The notes under the pieces are model-generated. The model was given only the letters and a program-made list of their open reading frames with translations. It was not told where the DNA came from and did not search any database. Made by a program: the position numbers and the translations under genes. This document shows, piece by piece, positions 1-9,511 of a DNA stretch of 64,000 nt. Position 1 is the stretch's first letter; each line of letters begins with the position of its first letter. This stretch comes from Planctomycetota bacterium. Lineage in GTDB: Bacteria > Planctomycetota > Phycisphaerae > Phycisphaerales > SM1A02. Where the stretch lies: positions 87,877-151,876 of the forward strand of contig JACZRS010000011.1 in NCBI GenBank assembly GCA_022574595.1, written 5' to 3'.

Positions 1-72
1 ATGATGACACTCTCTGATGGTGAAATCTCTATTCGAACTAAGGGCAAGGAGACCAAGTTATGGCCCAACTAA
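1..72 (+). CDS. 3' end of an unidentified gene (partial)
   Basis: Frame 1 is open from the window edge to a TAA at 70-72. The visible C-terminus reads SDGEISIRTKGKETKLWPN. It overlaps the start of the HDOD gene (ATG at 60) by 13 bp, as the next genes also overlap, so it probably belongs to the same translationally coupled signalling operon. The visible tail is too short to name a family. Confidence 0.4.
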   Translation: MMTLSDGEISIRTKGKETKLWPN

Positions 73-929
73 ACGAAATGCTTGACCAAATTGAGCATCT
101 CCCTGCACTGCCTAGTTCGGTGATCAGGGTCACAGAAATGCTCATAAGCGGCGAACCCGATCTTAATGAGATCGAGCAAATTATTCGCATGGATGAAGCC
201 CTGAGCATGACAATACTGAGGTACGCTAACTCTGCACTCTACGGCAGGCCGGGTAGGATTTTCGATCTTCGAGAAAGCCTTGTGCGTCTTGGTGGCAAAG
301 CTCTAATGAAAATTGTGCTTGAGCAGCAAGCTAGCAGTTTATTCCTTAAAGCAGGTAGCGCATATGGATTGCGAAGAGGTGCCATGTGGCGCGGCGCATT
401 AGGTGGTGCGCTTGCTGCGGATCAAATAGCCCGAACAAACAACTTTGCAGATATCGATCTGTGCTTCCTCTGCGGATTACTTCGAGATATCGGGAAAATC
501 ATTATGGATTTGCATTTTGCAAATGATTATCTCGAAGTAGTTGAAAAGCATATGCAGCCTGATCGATCCTTTGTGGAGTGTGAGAGAGCTGCGTTCGGTA
601 TGGATCATGCTCAAATCGGTGGCGAACTGGCCCTGCGCTGGGGGCTTCCAGAAAGAATTTGTAATGCTATACGCTTTCACCACGAACCACCGGAACACGA
701 ACCTGATCACGATCAACTTATCGATATCGTTCATGCTGCGGACATCATTTGTCTATGGGCAGGCCTAGCAATTGGACATGATGGTCTGCAATACAAATTA
801 GCGACACATGTTAGAGATGGACTCAAGTTAGATCGTCGCACGGCAGAAATGGATATCGCAATGACTTGGTGTCGATTGCGAGAAATTGAAGAGTCGATGG
901 AAGACGCTCTTGTACAGGAGCAAGGATAA
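60..929 (+). CDS. HDOD domain signalling protein
   Basis: A 289-residue protein matching the HDOD (degenerate HD) output domain across most of its length. The N-terminal segment LPALPSSVIRVTEML and the core GLLRDIGKIIMD are typical; the HD pair of true phosphohydrolases is replaced by RD, as usual in HDOD proteins, which act as signalling scaffolds rather than confirmed enzymes. AAGGAG at 46-51 lies 8 nt before the ATG and supports the start. It sits first in a run HDOD, CheY, CheX, CheB with overlapping or nearly abutting genes, so it likely receives or relays a chemotaxis-type phosphosignal. The exact role is unknown. Confidence 0.85.
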   Translation: MAQLNEMLDQIEHLPALPSSVIRVTEMLISGEPDLNEIEQIIRMDEALSMTILRYANSALYGRPGRIFDLRESLVRLGGKALMKIVLEQQASSLFLKAGSAYGLRRGAMWRGALGGALAADQIARTNNFADIDLCFLCGLLRDIGKIIMDLHFANDYLEVVEKHMQPDRSFVECERAAFGMDHAQIGGELALRWGLPERICNAIRFHHEPPEHEPDHDQLIDIVHAADIICLWAGLAIGHDGLQYKLATHVRDGLKLDRRTAEMDIAMTWCRLREIEESMEDALVQEQG

Positions 930-1312
930 TGAGTTGTAACGTATTAGTTGTTGATGATTCGCCAATTTTAAGGACAGCCATTAAAAAGGTCGTTAAATTG
1001 GCGGGAGTCGGTGAAGATAACACCTTCGAGGCTGGCAACGGCCAAGAAGCACTTGATATTCTCGAAACCGTTTGGGTGGATCTTGTGTTATTAGATCTGA
1101 ACATGCCTGTGATGGATGGCGAACAATTTGCACAAGAACTTCGCAAACGTCCCGATCTCAAGGATGTAGCAGTCGTCGTCGTAAGTACTGAAAGCAATAA
1201 AGCTCGTTTAGAGCGAATGCGCGAATTAGGCGTCATTGATACGCTGCATAAACCCTTCGAGCCGGAAGATCTTCGCAAGCTCATTTCATCAGTGTTAGGA
1301 GTAAAGTTATGA
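929..1312 (+). CDS. CheY-like single-domain response regulator
   Basis: A 127-residue stand-alone receiver domain. It carries the acidic pair VVDDSP, the phosphoacceptor Asp in LLDLNMPVMDG, the Thr of VVSTES and the Lys of HKPFEP, so all residues for phosphotransfer are present. No output domain is attached. Its ATG overlaps the HDOD stop (TAATG) and its stop overlaps the next start (ATGA), showing translational coupling. With the CheX-like phosphatase and CheB alongside, it is most simply the phosphorylated output protein of a chemosensory array, but CheA, CheW and receptors are not in the window. Confidence 0.88.
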   Translation: MSCNVLVVDDSPILRTAIKKVVKLAGVGEDNTFEAGNGQEALDILETVWVDLVLLDLNMPVMDGEQFAQELRKRPDLKDVAVVVVSTESNKARLERMRELGVIDTLHKPFEPEDLRKLISSVLGVKL

Positions 1313-1785
1313 CTATGCTCACATCGCAAAAAATCGCGGATTTTGTAATCGAAGCACTAGAACGAACAGCTTTCGTATTAGCAGAGACTATAGACGCCGG
1401 CCAAGCAACTTCGCTACCGGCACCGTCTAAGTTCTCGCGGATTGCTTACATCGGGCCAACCTCCGGAAATGTTTATCTTGCAGCTAGCGAAGGCTTCATA
1501 CGCGAATTAGCTGCGAGTATTCTAGGCGTAGAGCCCGAAGAGGTTGATCCATCAAATGAAGGCGAAGATGCAATCACGGAGTTGGCTAATATCGTTGGTG
1601 GATCTGCTATCCTTGAATTGGGTGGCGAAAAATGTGAATACTCACTTCGTCTTCCTGAATTAATCGAGGCTTCAGAACTACCTAAGACTGATAATAATAC
1701 ACAAGTGTGCTATGTCGAATCCGAGGGTGAATTACTCAAGGTGATTTGGCAGCCCAATGATTCCGCAGCATCTGCCGCTGCATGA
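1309..1785 (+). CDS. CheX/CheC-like chemotaxis phosphatase
   Basis: A 158-residue protein with the CheX/CheC arrangement: an alternating sheet/helix fold and the helix motif ITELANIVGGSA, corresponding to the E..N pair these phosphatases use to remove phosphate from CheY-P. It overlaps the CheY-like gene by 4 bp (ATGA), so the kinase target and its likely phosphatase are made together. Length fits CheX (about 150-160). Alternative: a non-catalytic CheC-type adaptor; the Glu and Asn of the motif argue for activity. Confidence 0.75.
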   Translation: MTMLTSQKIADFVIEALERTAFVLAETIDAGQATSLPAPSKFSRIAYIGPTSGNVYLAASEGFIRELAASILGVEPEEVDPSNEGEDAITELANIVGGSAILELGGEKCEYSLRLPELIEASELPKTDNNTQVCYVESEGELLKVIWQPNDSAASAAA

Positions 1786-1796
1786 ACTGAAGGTGA

Positions 1797-2876
<1,080 letters not shown>

Positions 2877-2902
2877 CTGTTATTACAATTGTGATGCTGT
2901 AA

Positions 2903-3547
2903 TTACGCTTTTACCTCATCGCGTTTCCACCCACATTCCGAGCAGCCACTATCTCGATTGCCTCGCAGGTCGTAATCGCATTGTGGGCAGAACTTATATT
3001 CTTTGCGTAATCGCCTTGGAGTTCGACGAATTATGGTTGAAACAATGGCAATCCCGAGGCTGTGGATCGCTATATTTAGAATAAAGCGAAACCATAACAC
3101 GTTATAGGGAATTAGTTGGTAATCTATAGAATCAAGTATAACTGCTCCATAAAGTTGGATCTGATCCTTACCTTGAAGCATATCGGGATATATGCCTGCG
3201 CCTCGGACGAACCTAATTGGCCAGCCTACTTCAAGCTCACGAACTTGAAATGGGCCAGTAAACGTTCCGACATTTTTGTTATCGCTAAGCAAGCTCTTTC
3301 CAGCAAATCCTATTAAGCTATTTGCAGATACTGGAGATCTATAGCGATTCCATAGATCAATACTTTGAGAATCAGATAACACAGTAGACTCTTTGCGTCC
3401 GAATGAGTGGGTAATTTTTAAACAACCTGCAAACGCCAGACAAATGTTAATCAAAGTTGCAGCACTCAATAGTAAGATCATACGTAAAAGCCATGAGCGT
3501 CTGTACATCGTTATTTGTTCGATGAAGTAATGATCTATTTGTTTCAC
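2903..3547 (-). CDS. Zinc-ribbon membrane protein, paralogue 1
   Basis: A 214-residue protein of unknown function. It has an N-terminal hydrophobic segment (about residues 19-41), a soluble central part, a second membrane segment (about 150-170), and a C-terminal ribbon with CPQCDYDLRGN followed by CSECGWKRDE, four cysteines fit to bind Zn. It lies 8 bp downstream of a paralogue with the same layout. An internal Met at residue 14 is an alternative start. The ribbon style is common in planctomycete membrane proteins as I recall them; no enzymatic motif is visible. Confidence 0.65.
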   Translation of the reverse strand: MKQIDHYFIEQITMYRRSWLLRMILLLSAATLINICLAFAGCLKITHSFGRKESTVLSDSQSIDLWNRYRSPVSANSLIGFAGKSLLSDNKNVGTFTGPFQVRELEVGWPIRFVRGAGIYPDMLQGKDQIQLYGAVILDSIDYQLIPYNVLWFRFILNIAIHSLGIAIVSTIIRRTPRRLRKEYKFCPQCDYDLRGNRDSGCSECGWKRDEVKA

Positions 3548-3555
3548 GAATTGCT

Positions 3556-4287
3556 TTATAAGTGCATACTATTGTCTCCATCATCCCGTTGCCAACCACA
3601 TTCTGGGCAGCCGCCCTCGGAATTACCCTGCAGATCGTAACCACATTTGATGCACAATCCGCGCTTACGGCGGATCACTCTGCGTGCTGTGAATGGGCCG
3701 AATGTCAGAAGCCAAAGAAATACAGCGTAGAAGATCGTGTTGATTGCGAATCCCGGCCAGATGGGGCGTAACGGGATAGTTAATGGCACTTGACGCCAAC
3801 CCGCTTCAACCTGGCTCTGCCCCACTCTCAAGCCGCCATGCACTTGGCACTCGGGTGAATTAACGTAGTTGTAATCCTCTAATGCAGACCACAACGATTG
3901 CATAGGCCAGCCTCTAGCATCAAAAGTGTTTATCCTAAATTTCCTAAAATCCGTTTGATCGATCCATCGCGGCAGTAAGTCAAAGAGATATGGCGATTCC
4001 GGAATACCGAAGAAATGCTCGCCCGCCGATCCATGTACAGTATTTACTTTGGCTCCAAATGATTTGTATTCCGTCACATAGTAAAAAGGAAAGCCGCTAT
4101 CATCGCTAGCTAACACGACAGCGCTTTCCTTTGCGTATGGTTTGGACCATAGCGCGCACCCCCATGCCACAACAACATTAACTATGGCGCCGAGGAGAAG
4201 GAATATTGCGAGTTTGAAAACAAACCGTTTCACGGTAATTAAGTATATGCCACGATAAGTCTTTTGGCATTGAAAACGATTGCGCAC
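3556..4287 (-). CDS. Zinc-ribbon membrane protein, paralogue 2
   Basis: A 243-residue protein with the same plan as its downstream neighbour: N-terminal membrane segment (about 22-45), central extracytoplasmic-looking part, second membrane segment (about 180-200), and a C-terminal ribbon with CIKCGYDLQGN and CPECGWQRDD. The only start for full length is a GTG at 4287, so the first residues are uncertain. A strong hairpin lies just upstream (4293-4316). The pair probably arose by tandem duplication and diverged heavily outside the ribbon. Function unknown. Confidence 0.65.
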   Translation of the reverse strand: MRNRFQCQKTYRGIYLITVKRFVFKLAIFLLLGAIVNVVVAWGCALWSKPYAKESAVVLASDDSGFPFYYVTEYKSFGAKVNTVHGSAGEHFFGIPESPYLFDLLPRWIDQTDFRKFRINTFDARGWPMQSLWSALEDYNYVNSPECQVHGGLRVGQSQVEAGWRQVPLTIPLRPIWPGFAINTIFYAVFLWLLTFGPFTARRVIRRKRGLCIKCGYDLQGNSEGGCPECGWQRDDGDNSMHL

Positions 4288-4292
4288 ATTTA

Positions 4293-4316
4293 GCCCGCCG
4301 TGAATACACGGCGGGC
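4293..4316. repeat. Perfect 10-bp hairpin
   Basis: Arms GCCCGCCGTG and CACGGCGGGC enclose the loop AATA. No T-run follows on either strand, so it is not a classical terminator. It sits upstream of the zinc-ribbon pair. Confidence 0.6.
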
Positions 4317-4418
4317 GAGGAACGTACGAATTTCATATAAGGTACGGAATCGCAGAAAACTTTGGCATGCTGCGGTTCTTATTGAACCGATGGTGACAAT
4401 GCTTGCGGACGTGCTTCA

Positions 4419-4440
4419 CCCCAGGTGTGTTCACCTGGGG
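4419..4440. repeat. Perfect 9-bp hairpin
   Basis: Arms CCCCAGGTG and CACCTGGGG enclose the loop TGTT. It lies 34 bp beyond the stop of the minus-strand monooxygenase gene. There is no T-run, so it may be a factor-dependent 3' stabiliser or a dispersed palindromic repeat. The rest of 4317-4473 shows nothing recognisable. Confidence 0.5.
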
Positions 4441-4473
4441 CTAAATGGGTGTGATGCGCTCAACCGTAGTAGA

Positions 4474-4797
4474 TCAGTGCTTACCCACAGGGCATTTGGC
4501 TTCAGGCTCTTTCTCGGAGCCATAGATCTCATGTTTGGGTCGGCCAGCCAGGATTTCAGCCTTACCCCAATCAGTAACACCTTTGAAGCGATCAGAAGCA
4601 ATGAATGAGTCGAATGCTGCTTCATCAGTCCATTCAGAAACTATCAGGTATTCGTGTTCACTGTATACATCTCGATAAAGGTGAGTTTCGCCGTGGCCGG
4701 GCATTTCGCCGATGATTTGGAGTACCTTTTTGAAGACCGCTACGAACTGCTCATCCTTACCGGGGTTTACATTGTAGTTCATGCCGACCGTAATCAT
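4474..4797 (-). CDS. Antibiotic biosynthesis monooxygenase (ABM) domain protein
   Basis: A 107-residue single-domain protein of the ferredoxin-like ABM/dimeric alpha-beta barrel type. It has an N-terminal beta strand (ITVGMNYNVNPG), a helix with FVAVFKKVL, and the motif EHEYLIVSEWTDEAAFDSF typical of this family. Members oxidise quinone-like substrates or degrade heme without cofactors, but substrate cannot be predicted from sequence. The tail CPVGKH extends beyond the domain. It stands alone between the zinc-ribbon pair and an ABC permease. Confidence 0.8.
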   Translation of the reverse strand: MITVGMNYNVNPGKDEQFVAVFKKVLQIIGEMPGHGETHLYRDVYSEHEYLIVSEWTDEAAFDSFIASDRFKGVTDWGKAEILAGRPKHEIYGSEKEPEAKCPVGKH

Positions 4798-5008
4798 GAC
4801 AGATGCTCCATATTCAATAAAATCAAAGTTGATGTAAACTCTGGTACATCATATAGGCGCGGTAGTTGTTAAGACTTCTCTATTACCAAAGAATCTACAA
4901 ATCATGTGAAGCATCCGCTTGGAGGACATAGAATAGCAGGTATCTGTGCTAATTGAGCGTCAGGGATGTATTTTAAGGCAAATTTCCATCAAACATTTTT
5001 TCAAGGTT

Positions 5009-6877
5009 CTAGTTCGTGCCCGCAAGTTTGCGCACCGTCATCATAAATGTGCGCTTAATCATTGAATGGATTGCATAGACAATTGCGCAGTAAACAACAG
5101 TTGCAATTAGTGCACCTACGGCCAGACTAATTCGCGCACTGGTAAAGCTTGCCATTCCTTTCTGCAAAGAATCGGATATGGCGTCAGCGGGATAAATCAA
5201 CGCATATATCAGGTTAACCGGGCTAATTCCAGTTATTACAGCCCCAATTACCGGAAAACCGCTGCCCGCAACCGTTGCGCACAAGCCCAGCAGTCCAGAC
5301 ATTACTACTACAACACCCACTGCTCCAATCACCGATCCAATTGTGCCTTTACTTTTAATAGACCATTGCAATCCAATCATTACACATGCAGCAACAAAAG
5401 GGACCAATACTAGTGGAAGAAGCAAGACACCTTCAGGTAATATTAGTGGTGAATTAATAGTCTGAGTACTACTACCAACACGCACATTCATCATTGTCAC
5501 GCCAGCTGCGTTGCCAAAGCCGTTAAAAAGAACGTAAATCGACAAAATCGCAACGGTGCCTATCGGGACCAGCATCATGGGAACGAGATATTGTACAAGT
5601 CCTCTCATCTTGCCAGTTATGTATGGGCCTGGTTGGATGGGCGTAGTAAGAATCAAATCAAGCGTGCCGTCCTCACGCTCTTGAGTTACCGCTGTTGCGC
5701 TCATATTCAGTGCAATCAAAGCTATAATGACAATTTCAGCGCAAAGTACTGCCATTATTGCAAGTTGTAATTCAGTGGCTGTAAATGTCCCTACGTGATA
5801 CAGAATTACCAGAGTAAGCCCAAGTGCTATTCCTACTGCAACAAAGCCCCATCGTGTAAGTATAGCGACAGCAGTCTTGCCTCGTGCCACGGATTCACGC
5901 CAGGCAACCGGATTCTGTCCAACATGACGTGCGGGTCTTTCAATACTTCCCTTTGCACCTATGCCTAGCAATTTACGATACCAAGGAATCACTCCAACTT
6001 TTGCTCCAACAATCCTAACCCTAATGGTAGAAAACGCGATCAAGAAAGTGCTAAGTCCAACACAGCTCCAGCAGAACATTTTAATTGGCTGAGATAATGC
6101 AATTTTAAATAGCCAAAACGATGCATAGTTAGGCAGAACAGGATCGAGACTATCCCAAGGTACATAGGCATTGGATTTGAGCAGAACATCCAACGCTAAA
6201 AACGGATTTATAGAAGTAACAAGGGTTGTATGACTTGTTCCTGGACCAACTGGCATACGAAATAGCTTGTCCATTGCATAAGTTATGAATATGTACATAA
6301 CCACGGAGATATAAAACCAAAATACTGCTCGACGCCCTGCGGTGCGATTAACCGATAGCGTGACAGCAACAGCACCAACCAGCAAGCAACTTGCGCCAGC
6401 GATTGCATAGCTTGCAAAGATTGATTCTCCCGGCACGCCTCCAAAGTACTGAGTAACCGCGAATAGTGGCAATGTTGAAAACAGCAATGCTAATACGAAG
6501 AACAACCGACCAAAAAGATTGCCTAAAACTATTTGCAAAGAGTTAAGTGGAGTCGTGAGCAGAATGTCCCATGTCTTAGGATTGGCTTCTTGTGAGATTG
6601 CACCTGCCATGAAGATCGGTGTAAGCAAGCAAATAAGGCCTACTTGCAGATAGCTTATGACCATAAAGGTGTTTGCCGCTCCTGCTGCTAATTCTCGTAC
6701 AGATGGTGTACTTTTAACATTAGCCACCATGGCAAAAAGCAGGATGATGATCATTACTGCCAAGTACCCACTACGCAGGTACAGATGCCGCATTCGCCTT
6801 GATCCACCCTGTACAAGCCGCATACAGATCGGATTAGTTGGCAGCAGTCTCAGAATCCAATTCAAAAACGCAGGCAT
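5009..6877 (-). CDS. Double-length ABC-2 type transporter permease
   Basis: A 622-residue polytopic membrane protein built from two ABC-2 permease halves. Both halves carry the cytoplasmic motif that follows the first helices: SQEANPKTWDILLTTPL near residue 95 and TQEREDGTLDLILTTPI near residue 400. It would form the channel of an ABC exporter or gliding-type transporter. No ATP-binding subunit is adjacent, so the ATPase must be encoded elsewhere. The length is about double that of a single ABC-2 permease, which suggests internal duplication and fusion. Substrate unknown. Confidence 0.8.
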   Translation of the reverse strand: MPAFLNWILRLLPTNPICMRLVQGGSRRMRHLYLRSGYLAVMIIILLFAMVANVKSTPSVRELAAGAANTFMVISYLQVGLICLLTPIFMAGAISQEANPKTWDILLTTPLNSLQIVLGNLFGRLFFVLALLFSTLPLFAVTQYFGGVPGESIFASYAIAGASCLLVGAVAVTLSVNRTAGRRAVFWFYISVVMYIFITYAMDKLFRMPVGPGTSHTTLVTSINPFLALDVLLKSNAYVPWDSLDPVLPNYASFWLFKIALSQPIKMFCWSCVGLSTFLIAFSTIRVRIVGAKVGVIPWYRKLLGIGAKGSIERPARHVGQNPVAWRESVARGKTAVAILTRWGFVAVGIALGLTLVILYHVGTFTATELQLAIMAVLCAEIVIIALIALNMSATAVTQEREDGTLDLILTTPIQPGPYITGKMRGLVQYLVPMMLVPIGTVAILSIYVLFNGFGNAAGVTMMNVRVGSSTQTINSPLILPEGVLLLPLVLVPFVAACVMIGLQWSIKSKGTIGSVIGAVGVVVVMSGLLGLCATVAGSGFPVIGAVITGISPVNLIYALIYPADAISDSLQKGMASFTSARISLAVGALIATVVYCAIVYAIHSMIKRTFMMTVRKLAGTN

Positions 6878-7345
6878 TCCCAGTGAAACTCCTTAAAAAC
6901 CAGTCATAGACCACCAAAATCAAATCTTGATCATCAATCGCCTTGACATTGGCCCTTGGTACGCCAAATAATACTACCGTACATCAACAAAGGATCCTTT
7001 TGTTCATATGTAAAAATACTAGGATCCTAAATAATATACGGCCCGCCCACATACGACACGGGCGATACCGTTTCTTGCCAAGCGTCTTGCGGGCGCTGGC
7101 CGCGATAGATTACTGCTATGTAATTGATCTGTCGTGGATAGATTTAACTTTGGAACTCGGGCGTTTAATTCCCACGTGAAAAACCTGCAACATCAAACTC
7201 AGCAGGAGAAATCAAGGCCAAGTGACTTAAAAAAATCACCAGGCGGTAGATTTGTCATAAGGCCAATAGTGGTTGCGTAGCCCTCATTCCCCTTGTCCGT
7301 GTCGTTTGATCCAATGTGCTTGGTGCATGTTGAGATGCGCTGTTA
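6878..7345. other. Divergent intergenic region with inverted repeats
   Basis: 468 bp between the minus-strand permease and plus-strand RNase Y gene. It holds two GGATCC-centred palindromes: AACAAAGGATCCTTTTGTT (6986-7004) and TAGGATCCTA (7020-7029). About 10 bp further is a GC hairpin (GCCCG...CGGGC, about 7041-7063). No ORF is convincing. The palindromes could be operator sites, but nothing identifies a regulator. Confidence 0.4.
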
Positions 7346-8971
7346 GTGGTGCGAGTCGGCTACACGCAGGGGATGTTCGTGGATTCATTAATTCTAGCAT
7401 TAGAAATTAATCCACTCCATGCAGGTATTGCTGCAAGTGTTGGTGCCATAGCAGGAGTTGTGCTGGGCTGGGTTATACATGGCATCATTATGGGCAACAC
7501 CATAAAGCGTGCCCGTAGTGAAGCGGCTCAGTTAAAACGCGCAGCCGCTGCTGAAGGTGAGGCTGCCAAGCAGCGAATTGAACTCGAAGCTGAAAAAAAA
7601 TCACGCCAACGCAGAGAGGCTATGGATAGTGAGATTGCAGGAGCGCGCGACGAAATTCGTCAAAACCAAGCTCGCCTGGCAAAACGCGAAGATAATCTTG
7701 ATCAGAAAATAGATAACTTAGTTAAGCGTGAAAATAAGATAGAGCAACGGGACGCTCAGATCCAGCGCAAAGAATCAGAGCTTGTCAATAAAACGCAGGA
7801 GATTGAGAAAACTTTAACAGATGTTAGAACTCGCCTCAGTGAAGTCGCAAGCTTGACCGAAGAGCAGGCAAAGGAACAACTCCTTGAAGAAGTGCGTCAT
7901 GATACTGAACATGAGGCAACCATACTCACACAAAGAATAATTGAAGAAGCGGAATCTGAAGCCCGAGGCCGGAGCCGCGAAATTACGCTGCAAGCAATTC
8001 AGCGATACGCAGCCGAACACGTTGCAGATACAACCGTTCGATCAATCCGCATTACTTCTGATGAAATGAAAGGCCGAATCATTGGGCGTGAAGGACGAAA
8101 CATCAGAGCCTTAGAGCGCGCAACTGGCGTAGACATACTCGTTGACGATACACCGGGCGTAATAGCCGTTTCATGCTTTGATCCTATTAGAAGAGCTATC
8201 GCAGGAGAGGTTTTACAGAAACTCGTCGCCGATGGCCGAGTTCATCCCGCCCGTATTGAAGAGGTGGTTGAGCAGGTATCAAAAGAAATGTCTGAGCGAA
8301 TACTAAAGGCTGGCCGAGATGCTGTGATTGAAGCGGGTATTCGTGGGCTTCATCCAAAGATCGTCGAAGCGATTGGGAAATTACATTTCAGAACAAGTTA
8401 CGGCCAAAACGTCTTGCGCCACTCCATGGAAGTTGCGTATTTATCTCAGATCATTGCAGATCAACTAGGACTAAATGGATCCATAGCACGGCGGGCAGGA
8501 TTCCTGCACGACATAGGTAAAGCTATGGACCATGAAATGGAAGGAACCCATCCAGTTATTGGCGAAGAATTTGCACGCAAGTATGGTGAAAAATCTGAAG
8601 CGGTACTTAACGCAATTGTTGGCCATCATGGAGATGTACCAGCTACTACACCTTATACGCCAATTGTAATGGCTGCCGATGCACTAAGTGGCGCTCGGCC
8701 CGGTGCTCGCCGAGAGTCTATGGAAATGTACATCAAGCGCTTAGAAAGTTTGGAAGCGATTGCTATGGAACAGCCTAACGTCAAACAGGCCCATGCAATT
8801 CAAGCCGGCCGTGAGGTGCGAGTAATTGTCGATGCCGCCAAGGCTGATGATGCCCAGGCCTTTGAAATAGCGCGAGCTATTGCTAAGAAAGTCGAAGAGG
8901 AAATGACATTCCCAGGTGAGATCAAAGTGACTGTTTTGCGTGAAGTGCGAGCGGAAGCAATAGCGAGATGA
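7346..8971 (+). CDS. rny: Ribonuclease Y
   Basis: A 541-residue membrane-anchored endoribonuclease that starts mRNA decay. It shows an N-terminal membrane helix (about 25-50), a long charged coiled coil (about 55-200), a KH RNA-binding domain with GRIIGREGRNIRALE, and an HD metal-dependent nuclease domain with FLHDIGKAMDHE and GHHGD. The full frame starts at GTG 7346; ATG 7373, preceded by AGGGG, is an alternative but its spacing is too short. The TGA stop (8969-8971) forms the first bases of a 14-bp repeat array. Confident identification. Confidence 0.95.
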   Translation: MVRVGYTQGMFVDSLILALEINPLHAGIAASVGAIAGVVLGWVIHGIIMGNTIKRARSEAAQLKRAAAAEGEAAKQRIELEAEKKSRQRREAMDSEIAGARDEIRQNQARLAKREDNLDQKIDNLVKRENKIEQRDAQIQRKESELVNKTQEIEKTLTDVRTRLSEVASLTEEQAKEQLLEEVRHDTEHEATILTQRIIEEAESEARGRSREITLQAIQRYAAEHVADTTVRSIRITSDEMKGRIIGREGRNIRALERATGVDILVDDTPGVIAVSCFDPIRRAIAGEVLQKLVADGRVHPARIEEVVEQVSKEMSERILKAGRDAVIEAGIRGLHPKIVEAIGKLHFRTSYGQNVLRHSMEVAYLSQIIADQLGLNGSIARRAGFLHDIGKAMDHEMEGTHPVIGEEFARKYGEKSEAVLNAIVGHHGDVPATTPYTPIVMAADALSGARPGARRESMEMYIKRLESLEAIAMEQPNVKQAHAIQAGREVRVIVDAAKADDAQAFEIARAIAKKVEEEMTFPGEIKVTVLREVRAEAIAR

Positions 8972-9016
8972 GTCTTGAGGGGTGAGTCCTGAGGGGTGAG
9001 TCTTGAGGGATGAGAT
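8969..9016 (+). repeat. Left 14-bp repeat array
   Basis: Three tandem units, TGAGTCTTGAGGGG (8969), TGAGTCCTGAGGGG (8983) and TGAGTCTTGAGGGA (8997), then a partial TGAGAT. The first unit contains the RNase Y stop codon. The array is the reverse complement of the array after the next gene. Confidence 0.9.
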
Positions 9017-9044
9017 AAGAGAAGAATTATGAGTAGGAGACTCC

Positions 9045-9410
9045 GTGGCTAGAGATCATCGCAAGCTTAGAGCATTTGAACTTGCGGATGAACTTGCTTT
9101 AAGCGTTTATCAACGAACGAGGGTTTTTCCAGATGATGAGCGTTATGGTTTGACTTCACAGATCCGTCGAGCTGCAGTTTCCGTTGCTGCAAATATAGTC
9201 GAAGGTGCTGGCAGGGACAGTGAACCTGATTTTGTGCGTTTTCTTCACATAGCCCTTGCTTCGTTAAGGGAGGTAGGCTACTACATTGATCTAGCTCGAC
9301 GCCTCAATTATCTTGGTTCTACAGAGGCGGACAGCCTCAAGAAACAGTACAATGAGACAGCAAGCGTTCTCCATGGTCTAATCAAATCTTTCAAGCGATC
9401 CCCAAAGTAG
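9045..9410 (+). CDS. Four-helix bundle protein (23S rRNA intervening-sequence/S23 family)
   Basis: A 121-residue protein of the four-helix bundle family found in rRNA intervening sequences and related to diversity-element accessory proteins. The hallmark segments are LRAFELADELALSVY, FPDDERYGLTSQIRRAAVSV, AANIVEGAGR and FLHIALASLREVGYY. The start is GTG 9045 with AGGAG (9035-9039) 5 nt upstream. It is bracketed by inverted 14-bp arrays. Molecular function is not established for the family; RNA or nucleoprotein binding is suspected. Confidence 0.85.
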   Translation: MARDHRKLRAFELADELALSVYQRTRVFPDDERYGLTSQIRRAAVSVAANIVEGAGRDSEPDFVRFLHIALASLREVGYYIDLARRLNYLGSTEADSLKKQYNETASVLHGLIKSFKRSPK

Positions 9411-9440
9411 CAGAAACTGTAATAATTATCGAACTAATAG

Positions 9441-9506
9441 CTCACCCCTCAAGACTCACCCCTCAAGACTCATACCTCAGGACTCACCCCTCAAGACTCA
9501 GGACTC
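9441..9506 (+). repeat. Right 14-bp repeat array (inverted copy)
   Basis: Four tandem units: CTCACCCCTCAAGA (9441 and 9455), CTCATACCTCAGGA (9469), CTCACCCCTCAAGA (9483), then partial CTCAGGACTC. They are the reverse complement of the left array. The last partial unit carries AGGA (9500-9503), 8 nt before the EF-P ATG, so the array appears to supply the efp ribosome binding site. Confidence 0.9.
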
Positions 9507-9511
9507 TTTTC

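Larger units (their letters stand above)
8969..9506 (+). mobile_element. Putative IVS-like element: four-helix gene in inverted arrays
   Basis: A unit of about 540 bp in which a four-helix-bundle ORF is flanked by 14-bp arrays in opposite orientation. In RNA the arrays could pair into a stem of about 45 bp with the ORF in the loop. The arrangement mirrors 23S rRNA intervening sequences, which encode proteins of this fold, but here it lies between rny and efp. No transposase or target duplication is visible, so mobility is an inference. Confidence 0.5.

Noticed and set aside
8969..9506. Possible CRISPR array from the 14-bp repeats
   Set aside because: Units are contiguous with no spacers, and the two arrays are inverted relative to each other around one gene.
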